NCBI GenBank assembly: GCA_002083365.1
Contig: LVWS01000033.1
Location: forward strand, 62,001-126,000
DNA: 64,000 nucleotides
Reading direction: 5' to 3'
Origin: Nitrospira sp. SG-bin1
Lineage (GTDB): Bacteria > Nitrospirota > Nitrospiria > Nitrospirales > Nitrospiraceae
A model generated the notes under the pieces. The model worked only from the letters and a program-made list of their open reading frames with translations, had not been told where the DNA came from and searched no databases. The translations under genes and the position numbers were made by a program. This document shows, piece after piece, positions 53,610 to 61,182 of the stretch (its first letter is position 1; each line of letters opens with the position of its first letter).

Positions 53610-54133
53610 AATTACTTTTGGGACTATTTCTCGGTGCGGCGTTCGGCGCGGTCCTTCAACTGTGCGGTGCGTCGAGCCATACGAAGATCATCGGAACATT
53701 GCGGCTCAAAGACTTCACGATCATGAAGGTTATCCTGACCGCCATCGGTGTGGGGCTGATCGGCGTGCAGGCATTGGATGCGTTGGGTACAGCTCATATG
53801 AAAGTCAAAGATCTCTATCTTCCGGGGATCGTAGTGGCAGGGCTGATTTTTGGAGTGGGGTTCGCCATCACGGGCTACTGCCCGGGGACGGCTCTTGCCG
53901 CCGCTGCCGAAGGGAAGCCCGACGCGTGGATAACGGTTGTCGGCGGCCTGGTCGGTGCGCTGACGTTTGCCTTCCTCTGGCCGAATCTTGAGTCATCTTT
54001 GGCTTCTTTCGGAGGATTCGGACCGATGACGATTCATGGATCGTTCGGAATTAATGGACTCCTCATCGCATTGCCCCTCGGCGGACTGTGCCTGTGGGGA
54101 GCGGCGAAACTCCCGATGCCGGGATCGACATGA
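53606..54133 (+). CDS. YeeE/YedE-family sulfur transporter, C-terminal half-protein
   Basis: A 175-residue membrane protein with four or five helices and the second Cys signature, GVGFAITGYCPGTALAAAAEGK. Together with the previous protein it gives the two-Cys pathway along which sulfur species are passed through YeeE-type channels. ATG 53606 overlaps the previous stop; a longer frame upstream is out of register with any start signal. Its stop overlaps the start of the OsmC gene, so the three are coupled. Confidence 0.85.
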   Translation: MKLLLGLFLGAAFGAVLQLCGASSHTKIIGTLRLKDFTIMKVILTAIGVGLIGVQALDALGTAHMKVKDLYLPGIVVAGLIFGVGFAITGYCPGTALAAAAEGKPDAWITVVGGLVGALTFAFLWPNLESSLASFGGFGPMTIHGSFGINGLLIALPLGGLCLWGAAKLPMPGST

Positions 54134-54549
54134 AACTCACGGCGACCTTTCACAGCGGGACACGCTACGACATCGTAAGCGGCACACATCGAATCATCAC
54201 CGATCAGGCGGTGGAAGACGGGGGACAGGATGCCGGAATGGGACCGGTTGAACTCTTTGTCGGGTCCGTCGCGAGTTGTGTCGCGTATTTCGTGGGGCAA
54301 TTTTGCGGGCGGCACGGCATTTCTCGAGACGGCTTGACAGTCGATGCGGAATGGACGATGGAGGAAGTTCCTCACCGGGTGGGCCGGATCGACATCGGTA
54401 TCCATCTTCCCCATCGCATCACGGCGGAACAAAAGGAGCGTCTTCTGAAAGTGGCGCACGGCTGCACGGTTCACCAATCCATCGCCGTGACGCCGAATAT
54501 CGGGATCACGTTGAATCCACCGACGCATCAGAAACCCAACGGGTCGTGA
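54130..54549 (+). CDS. OsmC-family protein
   Basis: A 139-residue OsmC-fold protein with Cys in ELFVGSVASCVAYFVGQFCGRHG and the second conserved Cys in KVAHGCTVHQSI. It is translationally coupled to the sulfur transporter pair (ATGA at 54130). In this setting it may accept persulfide sulfur from imported thiosulfate or sulfane, as suggested for OsmC/DsrE genes in sulfur oxidisers (inference), or protect against peroxides. It shows only moderate similarity to the OsmC protein at 40462. Confidence 0.82.
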   Translation: MKLTATFHSGTRYDIVSGTHRIITDQAVEDGGQDAGMGPVELFVGSVASCVAYFVGQFCGRHGISRDGLTVDAEWTMEEVPHRVGRIDIGIHLPHRITAEQKERLLKVAHGCTVHQSIAVTPNIGITLNPPTHQKPNGS

Positions 54550-54611
54550 GAACACTCGCATACGATCATGCGAAATCATGGCCACGGCTTCATGAAATGA
54601 AGGAGCGTAAG

Positions 54612-56021
54612 ATGGGGGAGGGAAGAACGAGGAGAGCGATTGTAGCCACGGTGTCGCTGGCGGCAGGATTGGTCCTCATGCAGGATCCATCCTTTGGAAG
54701 TGATCAATCCCGCGCAAAGGAGCTTCTCCAGCAAACCTGTATGCAATGTCACCGACTGGAAGGGACGGCCGATTCTCGGTTCAATCTGCGAGCGCCCGAC
54801 TTGATGTGGGCCGGCAGTAAATACCAACGGTCCTGGCTCATTCGTTGGCTGACCGGAAAAGAGGCCCCGATCTATGCCAAGGGCTATCGATGGGATCTGA
54901 CGGAGGTCCCCGCGAAACATCCGATCGTGACAGAGGCGGAAGCCGCCGCGATTGCCGACTATTTTGCCGAACATAACAAGGACCCGCGCGTCACGGTCGG
55001 AGCCTTTGACCTATCGAAGGTGACGAAGTTCGACGTTCAGTTCGGTGCGGCGGCCTATAAAGCCCACGCCTGTCTGGGGTGCCATACGATCGAAGAGAAC
55101 AGCCGATTAATCGGAGGGCAACAGAGCGCGGCGTTGCAGAAGTCGGGTCAGCGATATGACAAGGACTGGTTGTTTCGTTTCGGTCTGAACCCACAGGACT
55201 TCGTTCCGCACAGCGGCGAGTTTCTAGCCGATGCGACGGAGCCGCAGTTGCGTGCCGTGATCGGGTATCTCATGGTTCAAGGGGTACCAGACTTTCAGTA
55301 CTATGAGCCGTGGACGAGCCCTGAGTTCAGCAAGGCCGACGCCGGGCGCGGCAAAGTCTTGTACCGAGAATACTGCGCCCAGTGTCATGGGTTGACCGGC
55401 AAAGGAGACGGCCCAGCGGCCTCGGGATTGGAACCGAAGCCCGCCATTCACGCCAACATGCCCTTTGAAAAACTTCCGATGGAGTATCTGTACAACGTGA
55501 TCAACCATGGCGGTCCTGCGATCGGCAAATCACCGAACATGCCGTATTGGGGACTGACCATCGGGCAGCAGGGTGTGGCGGACGTGATCGCCTATTTGAG
55601 GGTGACGTTCAAGGGAATTCCCGAGGTTGCCGCATCGGATGGCGGTGCCCAGAGCGCGGTCTGCGTGCAGCCGCGCAAGACGGCCAAGGCGCCGGAAGGC
55701 TTCCTCTCCAAGGCGAATCCGCTTTCCGCCTCGGCCGATTCCGTTCAAGCGGGAAAAGAGTTGTTCCTGAGAGCGGCGCAGCCGGTCGCCTGCGTGATGT
55801 GCCATGGCGAGCAAGGCGACGGCAGGGGATTGATGGGTGCGGCCCTCGTGCCGCCGCCCAGGAATTTTACCTGTGGCGCGATGATGAAAGACATTCCTGA
55901 TGGGCAACTGTTCTGGATCATCAAGAACGGCTCCCCGGGAACCGGCATGATGTCGTTTGCCTCGCTGCCGGATGTACAGGTGTGGCAGCTGGTTCACTAT
56001 ATCCGGAGTCTTGCCAAGTGA
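54612..56021 (+). CDS. Four-haem cytochrome c with tandem monohaem domains
   Basis: A 469-residue exported protein with four CxxCH sites: CMQCH (residue 43), CLGCH (154), CAQCH (255) and CVMCH (394), spaced ~100 or more residues apart, so it is a string of cytochrome c domains rather than a compact multihaem protein. A signal peptide covers about residues 7-30. The third and fourth domains carry GLTGKGDGPAASGL and GEQGDGRGLMGAALVPPPRNF, like the small cytochromes nearby. AAGGAG six bases before ATG 54612 fixes the start. It could be a wire between periplasmic sulfur dehydrogenases and a terminal oxidase. Confidence 0.88.
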   Translation: MGEGRTRRAIVATVSLAAGLVLMQDPSFGSDQSRAKELLQQTCMQCHRLEGTADSRFNLRAPDLMWAGSKYQRSWLIRWLTGKEAPIYAKGYRWDLTEVPAKHPIVTEAEAAAIADYFAEHNKDPRVTVGAFDLSKVTKFDVQFGAAAYKAHACLGCHTIEENSRLIGGQQSAALQKSGQRYDKDWLFRFGLNPQDFVPHSGEFLADATEPQLRAVIGYLMVQGVPDFQYYEPWTSPEFSKADAGRGKVLYREYCAQCHGLTGKGDGPAASGLEPKPAIHANMPFEKLPMEYLYNVINHGGPAIGKSPNMPYWGLTIGQQGVADVIAYLRVTFKGIPEVAASDGGAQSAVCVQPRKTAKAPEGFLSKANPLSASADSVQAGKELFLRAAQPVACVMCHGEQGDGRGLMGAALVPPPRNFTCGAMMKDIPDGQLFWIIKNGSPGTGMMSFASLPDVQVWQLVHYIRSLAK

Positions 56022-56073
56022 AGGGCGGGTCACGCATTGTCGAAAGAGTCGAAAAACCATGGAGGAGCCCGTT

Positions 56074-56433
56074 ATGGCGACATTCATGATTTCAGGCAGT
56101 CGAGGGACCGATGATCCAACGATGGCGACGTTGCCCTTCATGGCTGCCAAGACGGCGAAAGATCAAGGGCATGATGTGGTCCTGTGGTTGTGGAACGAAG
56201 CCGTGACGTTGGGTCGGAAAGGCGTGGCGGATCATGTGACGGGTGTGAATTTGACGCCGTTGAAGGAACTACTGGCTGCCGTCCAGGCTGCCGGTGTGCC
56301 GATCTGGGTTTGCGGGGCCTGCGCCGTGGCGAGACAGGTCGGAGCCTCGGATCTCGTCGCCGGTGCATCCATCAAGGGGATGCCGGACTACATCAAGGCC
56401 GTGGCTGAACGCGACCGGAACGTGATGTTCTGA
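56074..56433 (+). CDS. DsrE-family protein
   Basis: A 119-residue cytoplasmic DsrE/DsrF-like protein without signal peptide. It starts MATFMISGSRGTDDPTMATLPF and has the segment AAGVPIWVCGACAVARQVGASDL, with two Cys close together at the position where DsrE-type sulfur carriers bind persulfide. GGAGGAG precedes ATG 56074. It belongs to the sulfur gene run and may take sulfur from the imported pool. It differs from the exported DsrE-like protein at 39970. Confidence 0.85.
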   Translation: MATFMISGSRGTDDPTMATLPFMAAKTAKDQGHDVVLWLWNEAVTLGRKGVADHVTGVNLTPLKELLAAVQAAGVPIWVCGACAVARQVGASDLVAGASIKGMPDYIKAVAERDRNVMF

Positions 56434-56456
56434 TTCTTGTGAGATGGAGGCTTCGC

Positions 56457-57515
56457 ATGGCGAGCGGTGAATCATCCGGGAAATCAAAAGACCGCAAAGA
56501 GCGGCCGGAGATTCCAGATATCGACGACCTTATGAAGGAACCCAAGCGGATGGACACGAATGAACTGGAGACGATCCCCACGAAGGTGCCTATGCAGGGA
56601 GACGGATATCCGCCACCGGCCAGTGCCTCCATCGGAACAGTGTTGAAACAAATCGGAGACTCAGGGGCCACGTTGACCGAAGATGATCTCCGCAGAATCA
56701 ACACGAGAAAAGGTCTCATCCAATTGCTGGAGAAGCGAGGCGTCGATATTCAGGACGTGCGCAAGAGGCTACTGTACGAACATGAGCTGCGGCAGCTGCA
56801 AGTGGAATTAGTCAAGTTCCAACGGTGGGTTCAGAATACGGGAGCGCGCATTGCGATTCTCGTCGAAGGACGGGATGCCGCGGGAAAAGGCGGCACGATT
56901 CGACGCTTTACCGAACATCTGAACCCTCGTGCGATGCGGGTCGTGGCATTGCCGAAACCGAGCGACGAAGAACGAGGCCAGTGGTATTTCCAACGATACA
57001 TTCGCCAACTGCCGAACAAGGGCGAAATCGTCTTCTTCGACCGTAGTTGGTACAACCGTGCCGTCGTCGAACCGGTGATGGGATTCTGCACTAAGAAAGA
57101 GCATCAGCGTTTCCTGCAGCAGGTTCCCGAATTCGAACATATGCTCTATGAAGATGGCGTGACCATCATTAAATTCTGGTTCTCCATCTCGAAGGAAGAG
57201 CAAGCGAAACGCTTTGACGCGAGACGACAAAATCCCCTGAAACAGTGGAAGCTCAGCCCCGTCGATGAAAAAGCACAGGAGTTGTGGGATGCCTACACGC
57301 GCAGCAAAGAAGAGATGTTCAGCAAGACACACACGACGTACAGCCCGTGGATCATCGTCAAGGCCAACGACAAACAGGCGGCCCGCCTTGAGAGCCTGCG
57401 TTACGTGTTGAATCTGTTGCCCTATAAGGGTAAGGAAGAAGCCCAGATCAGATTGACGCCCGATCCGAACGTGATTACGCGGTTCCACCGCAAGATGGTG
57501 GAACTGGATCTCTGA
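56457..57515 (+). CDS. ppk2: Polyphosphate kinase 2 family protein
   Basis: Transfers phosphate between polyphosphate and nucleotides in the cytoplasm. The core (about residues 115-345) has Walker A VEGRDAAGKGGTIRRFTEHL, Walker B-like NKGEIVFFDRSWYNRAVVEPVMGF with the lid arginines, and YEDGVTIIKFWFSISKEEQ. It follows the pattern of one-domain PPK2 enzymes that make NTP from polyP. The first ~95 residues are a polar, charged extension (KSKDRKERPEIPDIDDLM) that I cannot assign. GGAGG lies six bases before ATG 56457. It is in the sulfur/cytochrome run, which may link energy storage to that operon. Confidence 0.92.
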   Translation: MASGESSGKSKDRKERPEIPDIDDLMKEPKRMDTNELETIPTKVPMQGDGYPPPASASIGTVLKQIGDSGATLTEDDLRRINTRKGLIQLLEKRGVDIQDVRKRLLYEHELRQLQVELVKFQRWVQNTGARIAILVEGRDAAGKGGTIRRFTEHLNPRAMRVVALPKPSDEERGQWYFQRYIRQLPNKGEIVFFDRSWYNRAVVEPVMGFCTKKEHQRFLQQVPEFEHMLYEDGVTIIKFWFSISKEEQAKRFDARRQNPLKQWKLSPVDEKAQELWDAYTRSKEEMFSKTHTTYSPWIIVKANDKQAARLESLRYVLNLLPYKGKEEAQIRLTPDPNVITRFHRKMVELDL

Positions 57516-57531
57516 GAGGAATGAGCCCGCC

Positions 57532-57891
57532 ATGGCGATCAAGTCGATCGCGTTTACGGTCTATCCCGTCTCCAATATGGAACGGGCACGGGCGTTCTAC
57601 GAGCACGTGCTCGGCTTACACACGACGTCGCACTATCAAGACGAGTGGGTAGAGTACGATCTCGGTGACGGGACCTTTGCCATCACGACGACAGCGATGG
57701 GTCACACTCCGGGGGCTAGGGGAGCGGTCGTGGCCTTCGAGGTCTCCAACCTGGATGCCTTTGTTCAGAGGATGAAAGAGCGAGCGGTCGTGTTCGTCAC
57801 GGAAGTATTCGACACACCGGTTTGCAGGATGGCGGTGATTGAAGATCCTGACCGGAATCATGTCACCATTCATAGGAGAAATGCCTCATGA
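57532..57891 (+). CDS. VOC-superfamily (glyoxalase-like) protein
   Basis: A 119-residue single-domain protein with the betaalphabetabetabeta pattern: FTVYPVSNMERARAFYEHVLGL at the start and CRMAVIEDPDRNHVTIH at the end. Metal ligands of VOC enzymes would be drawn from His/Glu in these strands (for example His near the end), but no specific enzyme family can be chosen. The stop overlaps the start of the cytochrome gene that follows (ATGA), so they are co-translated. Confidence 0.8.
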   Translation: MAIKSIAFTVYPVSNMERARAFYEHVLGLHTTSHYQDEWVEYDLGDGTFAITTTAMGHTPGARGAVVAFEVSNLDAFVQRMKERAVVFVTEVFDTPVCRMAVIEDPDRNHVTIHRRNAS

Positions 57892-58421
57892 AACGGTTGG
57901 TCGTGGTCTCTAGCTTTGCAATCTGGGTAACCGCCATGGCTCCGCACGCGCAAGCCGAACGCCACATGATGCAGCCGATCGTGCCAGCCGATAAATTGGC
58001 GGAAGCGCGGGCGCTCAAAAACCCCTTGTCAAATGCTCCTGAAGTCATCGAGCAAGGCAAAGCGGTGTACAACGGCAAGGGAGGCTGCGTCACCTGTCAT
58101 GGAATAGAAGGAGACGGCAAGGGGCCTGGGGCGGTGAATATGGATCCCGCTCCACGCAACTTTCGACACCATGGTTTCTGGCGGCATCGTACTGAGGGAG
58201 AAATCTTTTGGGCCATCAAATATGGCTCACGCGGGACGGCCATGATCGCGTTCGGGGCGGTCTTGTCGGACCAGGAGATATGGGCTCTGATTCAGTACGA
58301 GCGCACCTTCGCCGGGAGCCACGGACCGGGCATGATGGAAGAGGGCATGGGGCCCCGCGGTGGGATGGGTGAAAGAGAAGGTATGGGGCATCGTGGGCGG
58401 AGAGGCGGAATGGGCGAATGA
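57888..58421 (+). CDS. Monohaem cytochrome c with Gly/Met/Arg-rich tail
   Basis: A 177-residue exported cytochrome. Signal peptide about residues 1-23 (ending HAQA), haem motif GCVTCHGIEG (Cys67), then DPAPRNFRHHGFWRHRTEGEIFWAIKYG and TAMIAFG, whose Met is the likely ligand. The last ~35 residues are a low-complexity tail of GMG, Arg, Glu and His that suggests metal binding or flexible docking. It belongs with the cytochromes at 37754, 51423 and 59863 but is closest to the fourth domain of the 54612 protein. Confidence 0.85.
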   Translation: MKRLVVVSSFAIWVTAMAPHAQAERHMMQPIVPADKLAEARALKNPLSNAPEVIEQGKAVYNGKGGCVTCHGIEGDGKGPGAVNMDPAPRNFRHHGFWRHRTEGEIFWAIKYGSRGTAMIAFGAVLSDQEIWALIQYERTFAGSHGPGMMEEGMGPRGGMGEREGMGHRGRRGGMGE

Positions 58422-58483
58422 GCAGAGAATATATGCCGTCTGGTCATGGGAGCTACTTTCATGAGCAGTAGAAGGAGGTCGGT

Positions 58484-59065
58484 ATGAATGCGCTCACAAA
58501 AGTTGGAACCGGGCTGATCATTGGACTGCTCGTAGGTGGCTGTTCTTCTTACCACACGGGAAAACACGACAATAAACTGAAGGCAAAGGCGTCGCTTGCG
58601 GGGCCTGGTATTACCGGAGAGGCCGACCTGTACGAAGAGTATGAAGGCCGTGTGCGCATCAAGCTGAAAGTTCAGGGCACCACGGAGAGCAAGCTGAATC
58701 CGGGTCTGCACGGAATTCACATCCACGAAGTGGGGAGTTGTGAGCCGTTTTCGGCCGCGAAGGGACATTACGACGGCAATGTGGATCAAAACATCAATCC
58801 TGAAGCGTCGGTCAATCCAGGTCTTGGTAATCATCCGTACCATCTCGGTGATCTTCAGAACCTCTCCGTGGATGAGAATCGAAAGGGGGCGCTTTATACC
58901 GTCACGAGCCGCGTCACATTGTCGCCCGGATTGAATACGCTCTTCGATCAGGACGGGAGCGCGTTTATCATCCATGAGCTGCCGGACAAGTATTTACCGG
59001 ATCCGCCGAATAAGGACGCCCCAGGCGGACCCAGGATCGCCTGCGGAGTCATTGTGAAGCAGTAA
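58484..59065 (+). CDS. sodC: Cu/Zn superoxide dismutase family lipoprotein
   Basis: A 193-residue lipoprotein (LLVGGC, Cys20) with the SodC fold. Metal ligands present: two His in HGIHIHEVG, the bridging His in AAKGHYDGN, the Zn region in NHPYHLGDL with its Asp, and the last Cu ligand in AFIIHELPD. Both Cys of the conserved disulfide (GSC and IACGVI) and the active-site Arg (GGPRIACGV) are kept. One Zn ligand position between the bridging His and HLGD is not obvious. So it is probably active in removing superoxide in the periplasm, near the cytochrome chain. AAGGAGGT precedes the ATG. Confidence 0.88.
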   Translation: MNALTKVGTGLIIGLLVGGCSSYHTGKHDNKLKAKASLAGPGITGEADLYEEYEGRVRIKLKVQGTTESKLNPGLHGIHIHEVGSCEPFSAAKGHYDGNVDQNINPEASVNPGLGNHPYHLGDLQNLSVDENRKGALYTVTSRVTLSPGLNTLFDQDGSAFIIHELPDKYLPDPPNKDAPGGPRIACGVIVKQ

Positions 59066-59150
59066 CACGTGTTGAGAGTCCGTGACGCTTAAGTGGCGCA
59101 GTAGGTGCGCCAGCGTCTCGCGAAAGAACCAAACCTCGGAGGTATCGGCC

Positions 59151-59783
59151 ATGATGAAGCGGAACAATCAGTGGACCGTTGGATTCGGAGGAGTGGCATT
59201 GCTCGTGGCGATGGCCGTGTTTCCGGGTTTTATCGCGGAGAGTTACGGGGAGATGATGCATGGTGGTCACGATCAGGATGAACTGGACGACCACAGTGGA
59301 CACTATCTAAAACATCTGCTGAAGCATGCCAAAGAAATTGGGCTGACCCAGGAACAAATCAGCAAGCTTAAGGCCCTACAGCTGGACTTCAAACGCACAG
59401 AGGCTCGATTGGAAGCAGATGCCAAGGTGGCCAAACTCGAGTTGCATGCGTTAGTGGAAGACGAGCAAACCGACGTCAGTGCGATCCAAGCCAAAGTGGA
59501 CCAACTGAAAAAAGCGGAAGCCGCTTGCTTGGTCGCGGCCATCAAAAGCAATCGCAACGCCATGGCCATGCTGACTCCTGAACAGCGAGAGAAAGATCGT
59601 GCGTTGCATGACCAGATGAAGGCCGGAGGGCAGCACGGGGGTGGAACGGGTGGGATGAGCCATGGTGGAATGATGGGTGGCATGATGGGCGGAATGGGAG
59701 GAGGAGCCATGGGGGGGCATGGACAGGGCGGTAAGGATCATGGGAGTGGTGGATCCAGCGGTGGACAGCAACACCAGCACTGA
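59151..59783 (+). CDS. Periplasmic CpxP/Spy-like protein with Gly/Met/His-rich tail
   Basis: A ~210-residue exported protein. After a signal peptide (about residues 1-30) comes a helical domain with the LTxxQ-type repeats of the Spy/CpxP family: EIGLTQEQISKLKAL and AMLTPEQREK, with an amphipathic helix between. The last ~55 residues are low-complexity Gly, Met and His, which could bind copper or another metal. Such proteins act as metal-sensing chaperones. It lies beside sodC and a cytochrome, so metal or oxidative stress handling fits. ATG 59151 has GGAGG eight bases upstream. Confidence 0.8.
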   Translation: MMKRNNQWTVGFGGVALLVAMAVFPGFIAESYGEMMHGGHDQDELDDHSGHYLKHLLKHAKEIGLTQEQISKLKALQLDFKRTEARLEADAKVAKLELHALVEDEQTDVSAIQAKVDQLKKAEAACLVAAIKSNRNAMAMLTPEQREKDRALHDQMKAGGQHGGGTGGMSHGGMMGGMMGGMGGGAMGGHGQGGKDHGSGGSSGGQQHQH

Positions 59784-59862
59784 ATATCGAACGTCGAAAT
59801 CCGCTTGTGGCGACGTATTCATCATCGATAGAAAGCGGTTGAGCAGGTAGGAGGGGACTCGT

Positions 59863-60222
59863 ATGTTTTTACGTCTGGTCGTGAGTATCGCGGTGATCGC
59901 TTGGACCGGATCTTGGGTGCTGGCACAGGGCCAGGGAGGAAGTACGAAGAACGGCGAGAGGCTTTTTCAACAACATTGTGCGAACTGCCATGGAGCCACC
60001 GGTGATGGGCTGGGGCCCGAGATCAAGGAGCTGATTGTTCCTCCGGCTGATTTTCGTGCAGTGAAATCGCGCACCAAGACCGATATGGAACTCTACCTCG
60101 CGATCAAGCAGGGGGTCCTCTTCAGCCCGATGCACGGATGGGCGGATCGCTTATCCGATCAAGAGATTCGGGATGTGGTGAGATACATTCGAAGTTTGGC
60201 ACCATTTAATCCTATCAGCTAG
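59863..60222 (+). CDS. Small monohaem cytochrome c
   Basis: A 119-residue exported cytochrome with signal peptide (about residues 1-22, ending LAQ), haem motif HCANCHGATG (Cys39), the segment VPPADFRAVKSRTKTDMELYLAIKQG and Met in SPMHGWADRLSDQEIRDVVRYI as the likely ligand. The last ~80 residues align well with those at 37754 and 51423. AGGAGGGG precedes the ATG. It closes the cytochrome/sulfur run; the 60223-60341 gap that follows holds no gene. Confidence 0.87.
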   Translation: MFLRLVVSIAVIAWTGSWVLAQGQGGSTKNGERLFQQHCANCHGATGDGLGPEIKELIVPPADFRAVKSRTKTDMELYLAIKQGVLFSPMHGWADRLSDQEIRDVVRYIRSLAPFNPIS

Positions 60223-60341
60223 AGAAACGAGGGGGGGGTTGTTTGAGAGATATAGGGTGCTACGAGAGGAGTAGTCCGACGCGCGCATGACAGTCTGAAG
60301 GTCGTCGGAGTTCAACGGCTTGCAAGAGGAGGATACCAACG

Positions 60342-60524
60342 ATGAAAGGTTCTCATCAGCACAAACACGAACATAGTCATGCTCACACACATGATGCCGG
60401 TGAAAGCCATACCCACAGGCATGTACATCAACATGCGCATGGCCATTCCCATGCAAAGTCCGGCGATCACGAGCATGGGCACCTGGGCGACCATGGGGCC
60501 CATGAGCATAAGCATCTTAAGTAA
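60342..60524 (+). CDS. Histidine-rich small protein
   Basis: A 60-residue protein with about 22 His residues, mostly in alternating HxH runs (for example KHEHSHAHTH and HVHQHAHGHSHA), plus several Asp, Glu and Lys and no Cys or hydrophobic core. AGGAGG nine bases before the ATG shows it is translated. Such proteins bind nickel, cobalt, copper or zinc and store or buffer metal, as Hpn and the HypB/UreE tails do. No nickel gene is adjacent here; the Gly/Met/His-rich tails at 57888 and 59151 suggest a copper or nickel niche. It is placed between the cytochrome run and the sigma-54 promoter. Confidence 0.75.
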   Translation: MKGSHQHKHEHSHAHTHDAGESHTHRHVHQHAHGHSHAKSGDHEHGHLGDHGAHEHKHLK

Positions 60525-60673
60525 GCGTCAGAGTCTTCACTCGTTCAGCCCGCGCGTTCTGGGGAGGGTCTTCGACCTAAGTCGCGTGAGGGCATGATCG
60601 CGCTATTCTCCGTGGAATAGAGTTCATCCAGAGTTCTGATTGAAACATTCGATTCCAACAAACTTAAGTTGAC

Positions 60674-60690
60674 TGTTGCCAATTGCGACA
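60674..60690. promoter_or_regulatory. TGTTGC/GCGACA palindrome, likely activator site
   Basis: TGTTGC, 5-bp spacer CAATT, GCGACA: one base differs from the perfect palindromes at 11713 and 24753, and the spacer length is the same. It lies ~115 bp upstream of the sigma-54 promoter, the expected distance for an enhancer-binding activator. Confidence 0.5.
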
Positions 60691-60805
60691 GTTACCACAC
60701 ACCTCTCAGCCCTGAAATTCCCCAGCCACAACAGTTATCGGCCTCGCACTATGGCGTAAGATCGCGTCAACCCGTAACAATTTTGCCGCGCTGACCAGGT
60801 TTTGT

Positions 60806-60821
60806 TGGCACAAACTTGGCT
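60806..60821 (+). promoter_or_regulatory. Sigma-54 (-24/-12) promoter
   Basis: TGGCACAAACTTGGCT fits TGGCAC-N4-5-TTGC with GG and GC exactly ten bases apart (60807-60808 and 60819-60820). Transcription would start about 12 bp downstream, ~30 bp before the YtxH ATG. Confidence 0.65.
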
Positions 60822-60862
60822 CTCTGACAGGACAGATGTTCCTAACACAGGGAGGCTCTGCC

Positions 60863-61174
60863 ATGGCAAATCAGGATGCTCAATGTAGACCGGAGACCGT
60901 CATCCTCGCATTTCTCGCAGGTGCGGTTGGAGGAATGATGGCCGGTGTCCTGCTCGCACCGAAATCCGGTGAAGAAATGCGACGCGACATAAAGGAGCAT
61001 GCGCGCAGGACGGAAGAAGAAATCATCGAGAAAGCCAAGGAGGCGCGAGCCGCCCTCGATGAAGTCATCGAGCGGGGGAAACATTTTGTGGAGGAGAAGA
61101 AAGCGGATGTCGAAGCGGCGGTGAAGGCCGGTCGAGAGGCGATGAAAGAGCGGATGGATACATGCCGTAGCTGA
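60863..61174 (+). CDS. YtxH-domain protein
   Basis: A 103-residue protein with one Gly/Ala-rich membrane segment (about residues 14-33), VILAFLAGAVGGMMAGVLLAPKSG, the YtxH signature, and a long charged helix (about 38-98) rich in Glu, Lys, Arg and Ala that should form a coiled coil. YtxH proteins are small stress-linked membrane proteins of unknown function. GGGAGG seven bases before ATG 60863 fixes the start, and the gene has its own sigma-54 promoter. Confidence 0.82.
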   Translation: MANQDAQCRPETVILAFLAGAVGGMMAGVLLAPKSGEEMRRDIKEHARRTEEEIIEKAKEARAALDEVIERGKHFVEEKKADVEAAVKAGREAMKERMDTCRS

Positions 61175-61182
61175 GTAATTCT

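Larger units (their letters stand above)
60525..60862. other. Intergenic region with sigma-54 control elements
   Basis: 338 bp without a gene. It holds the palindrome at 60674-60690 and the -24/-12 promoter at 60806-60821, with AT-rich DNA between them (about 60640-60800), and a GGGAGG ribosome binding site for the YtxH gene. A terminator for the previous gene is not clear. Confidence 0.5.
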
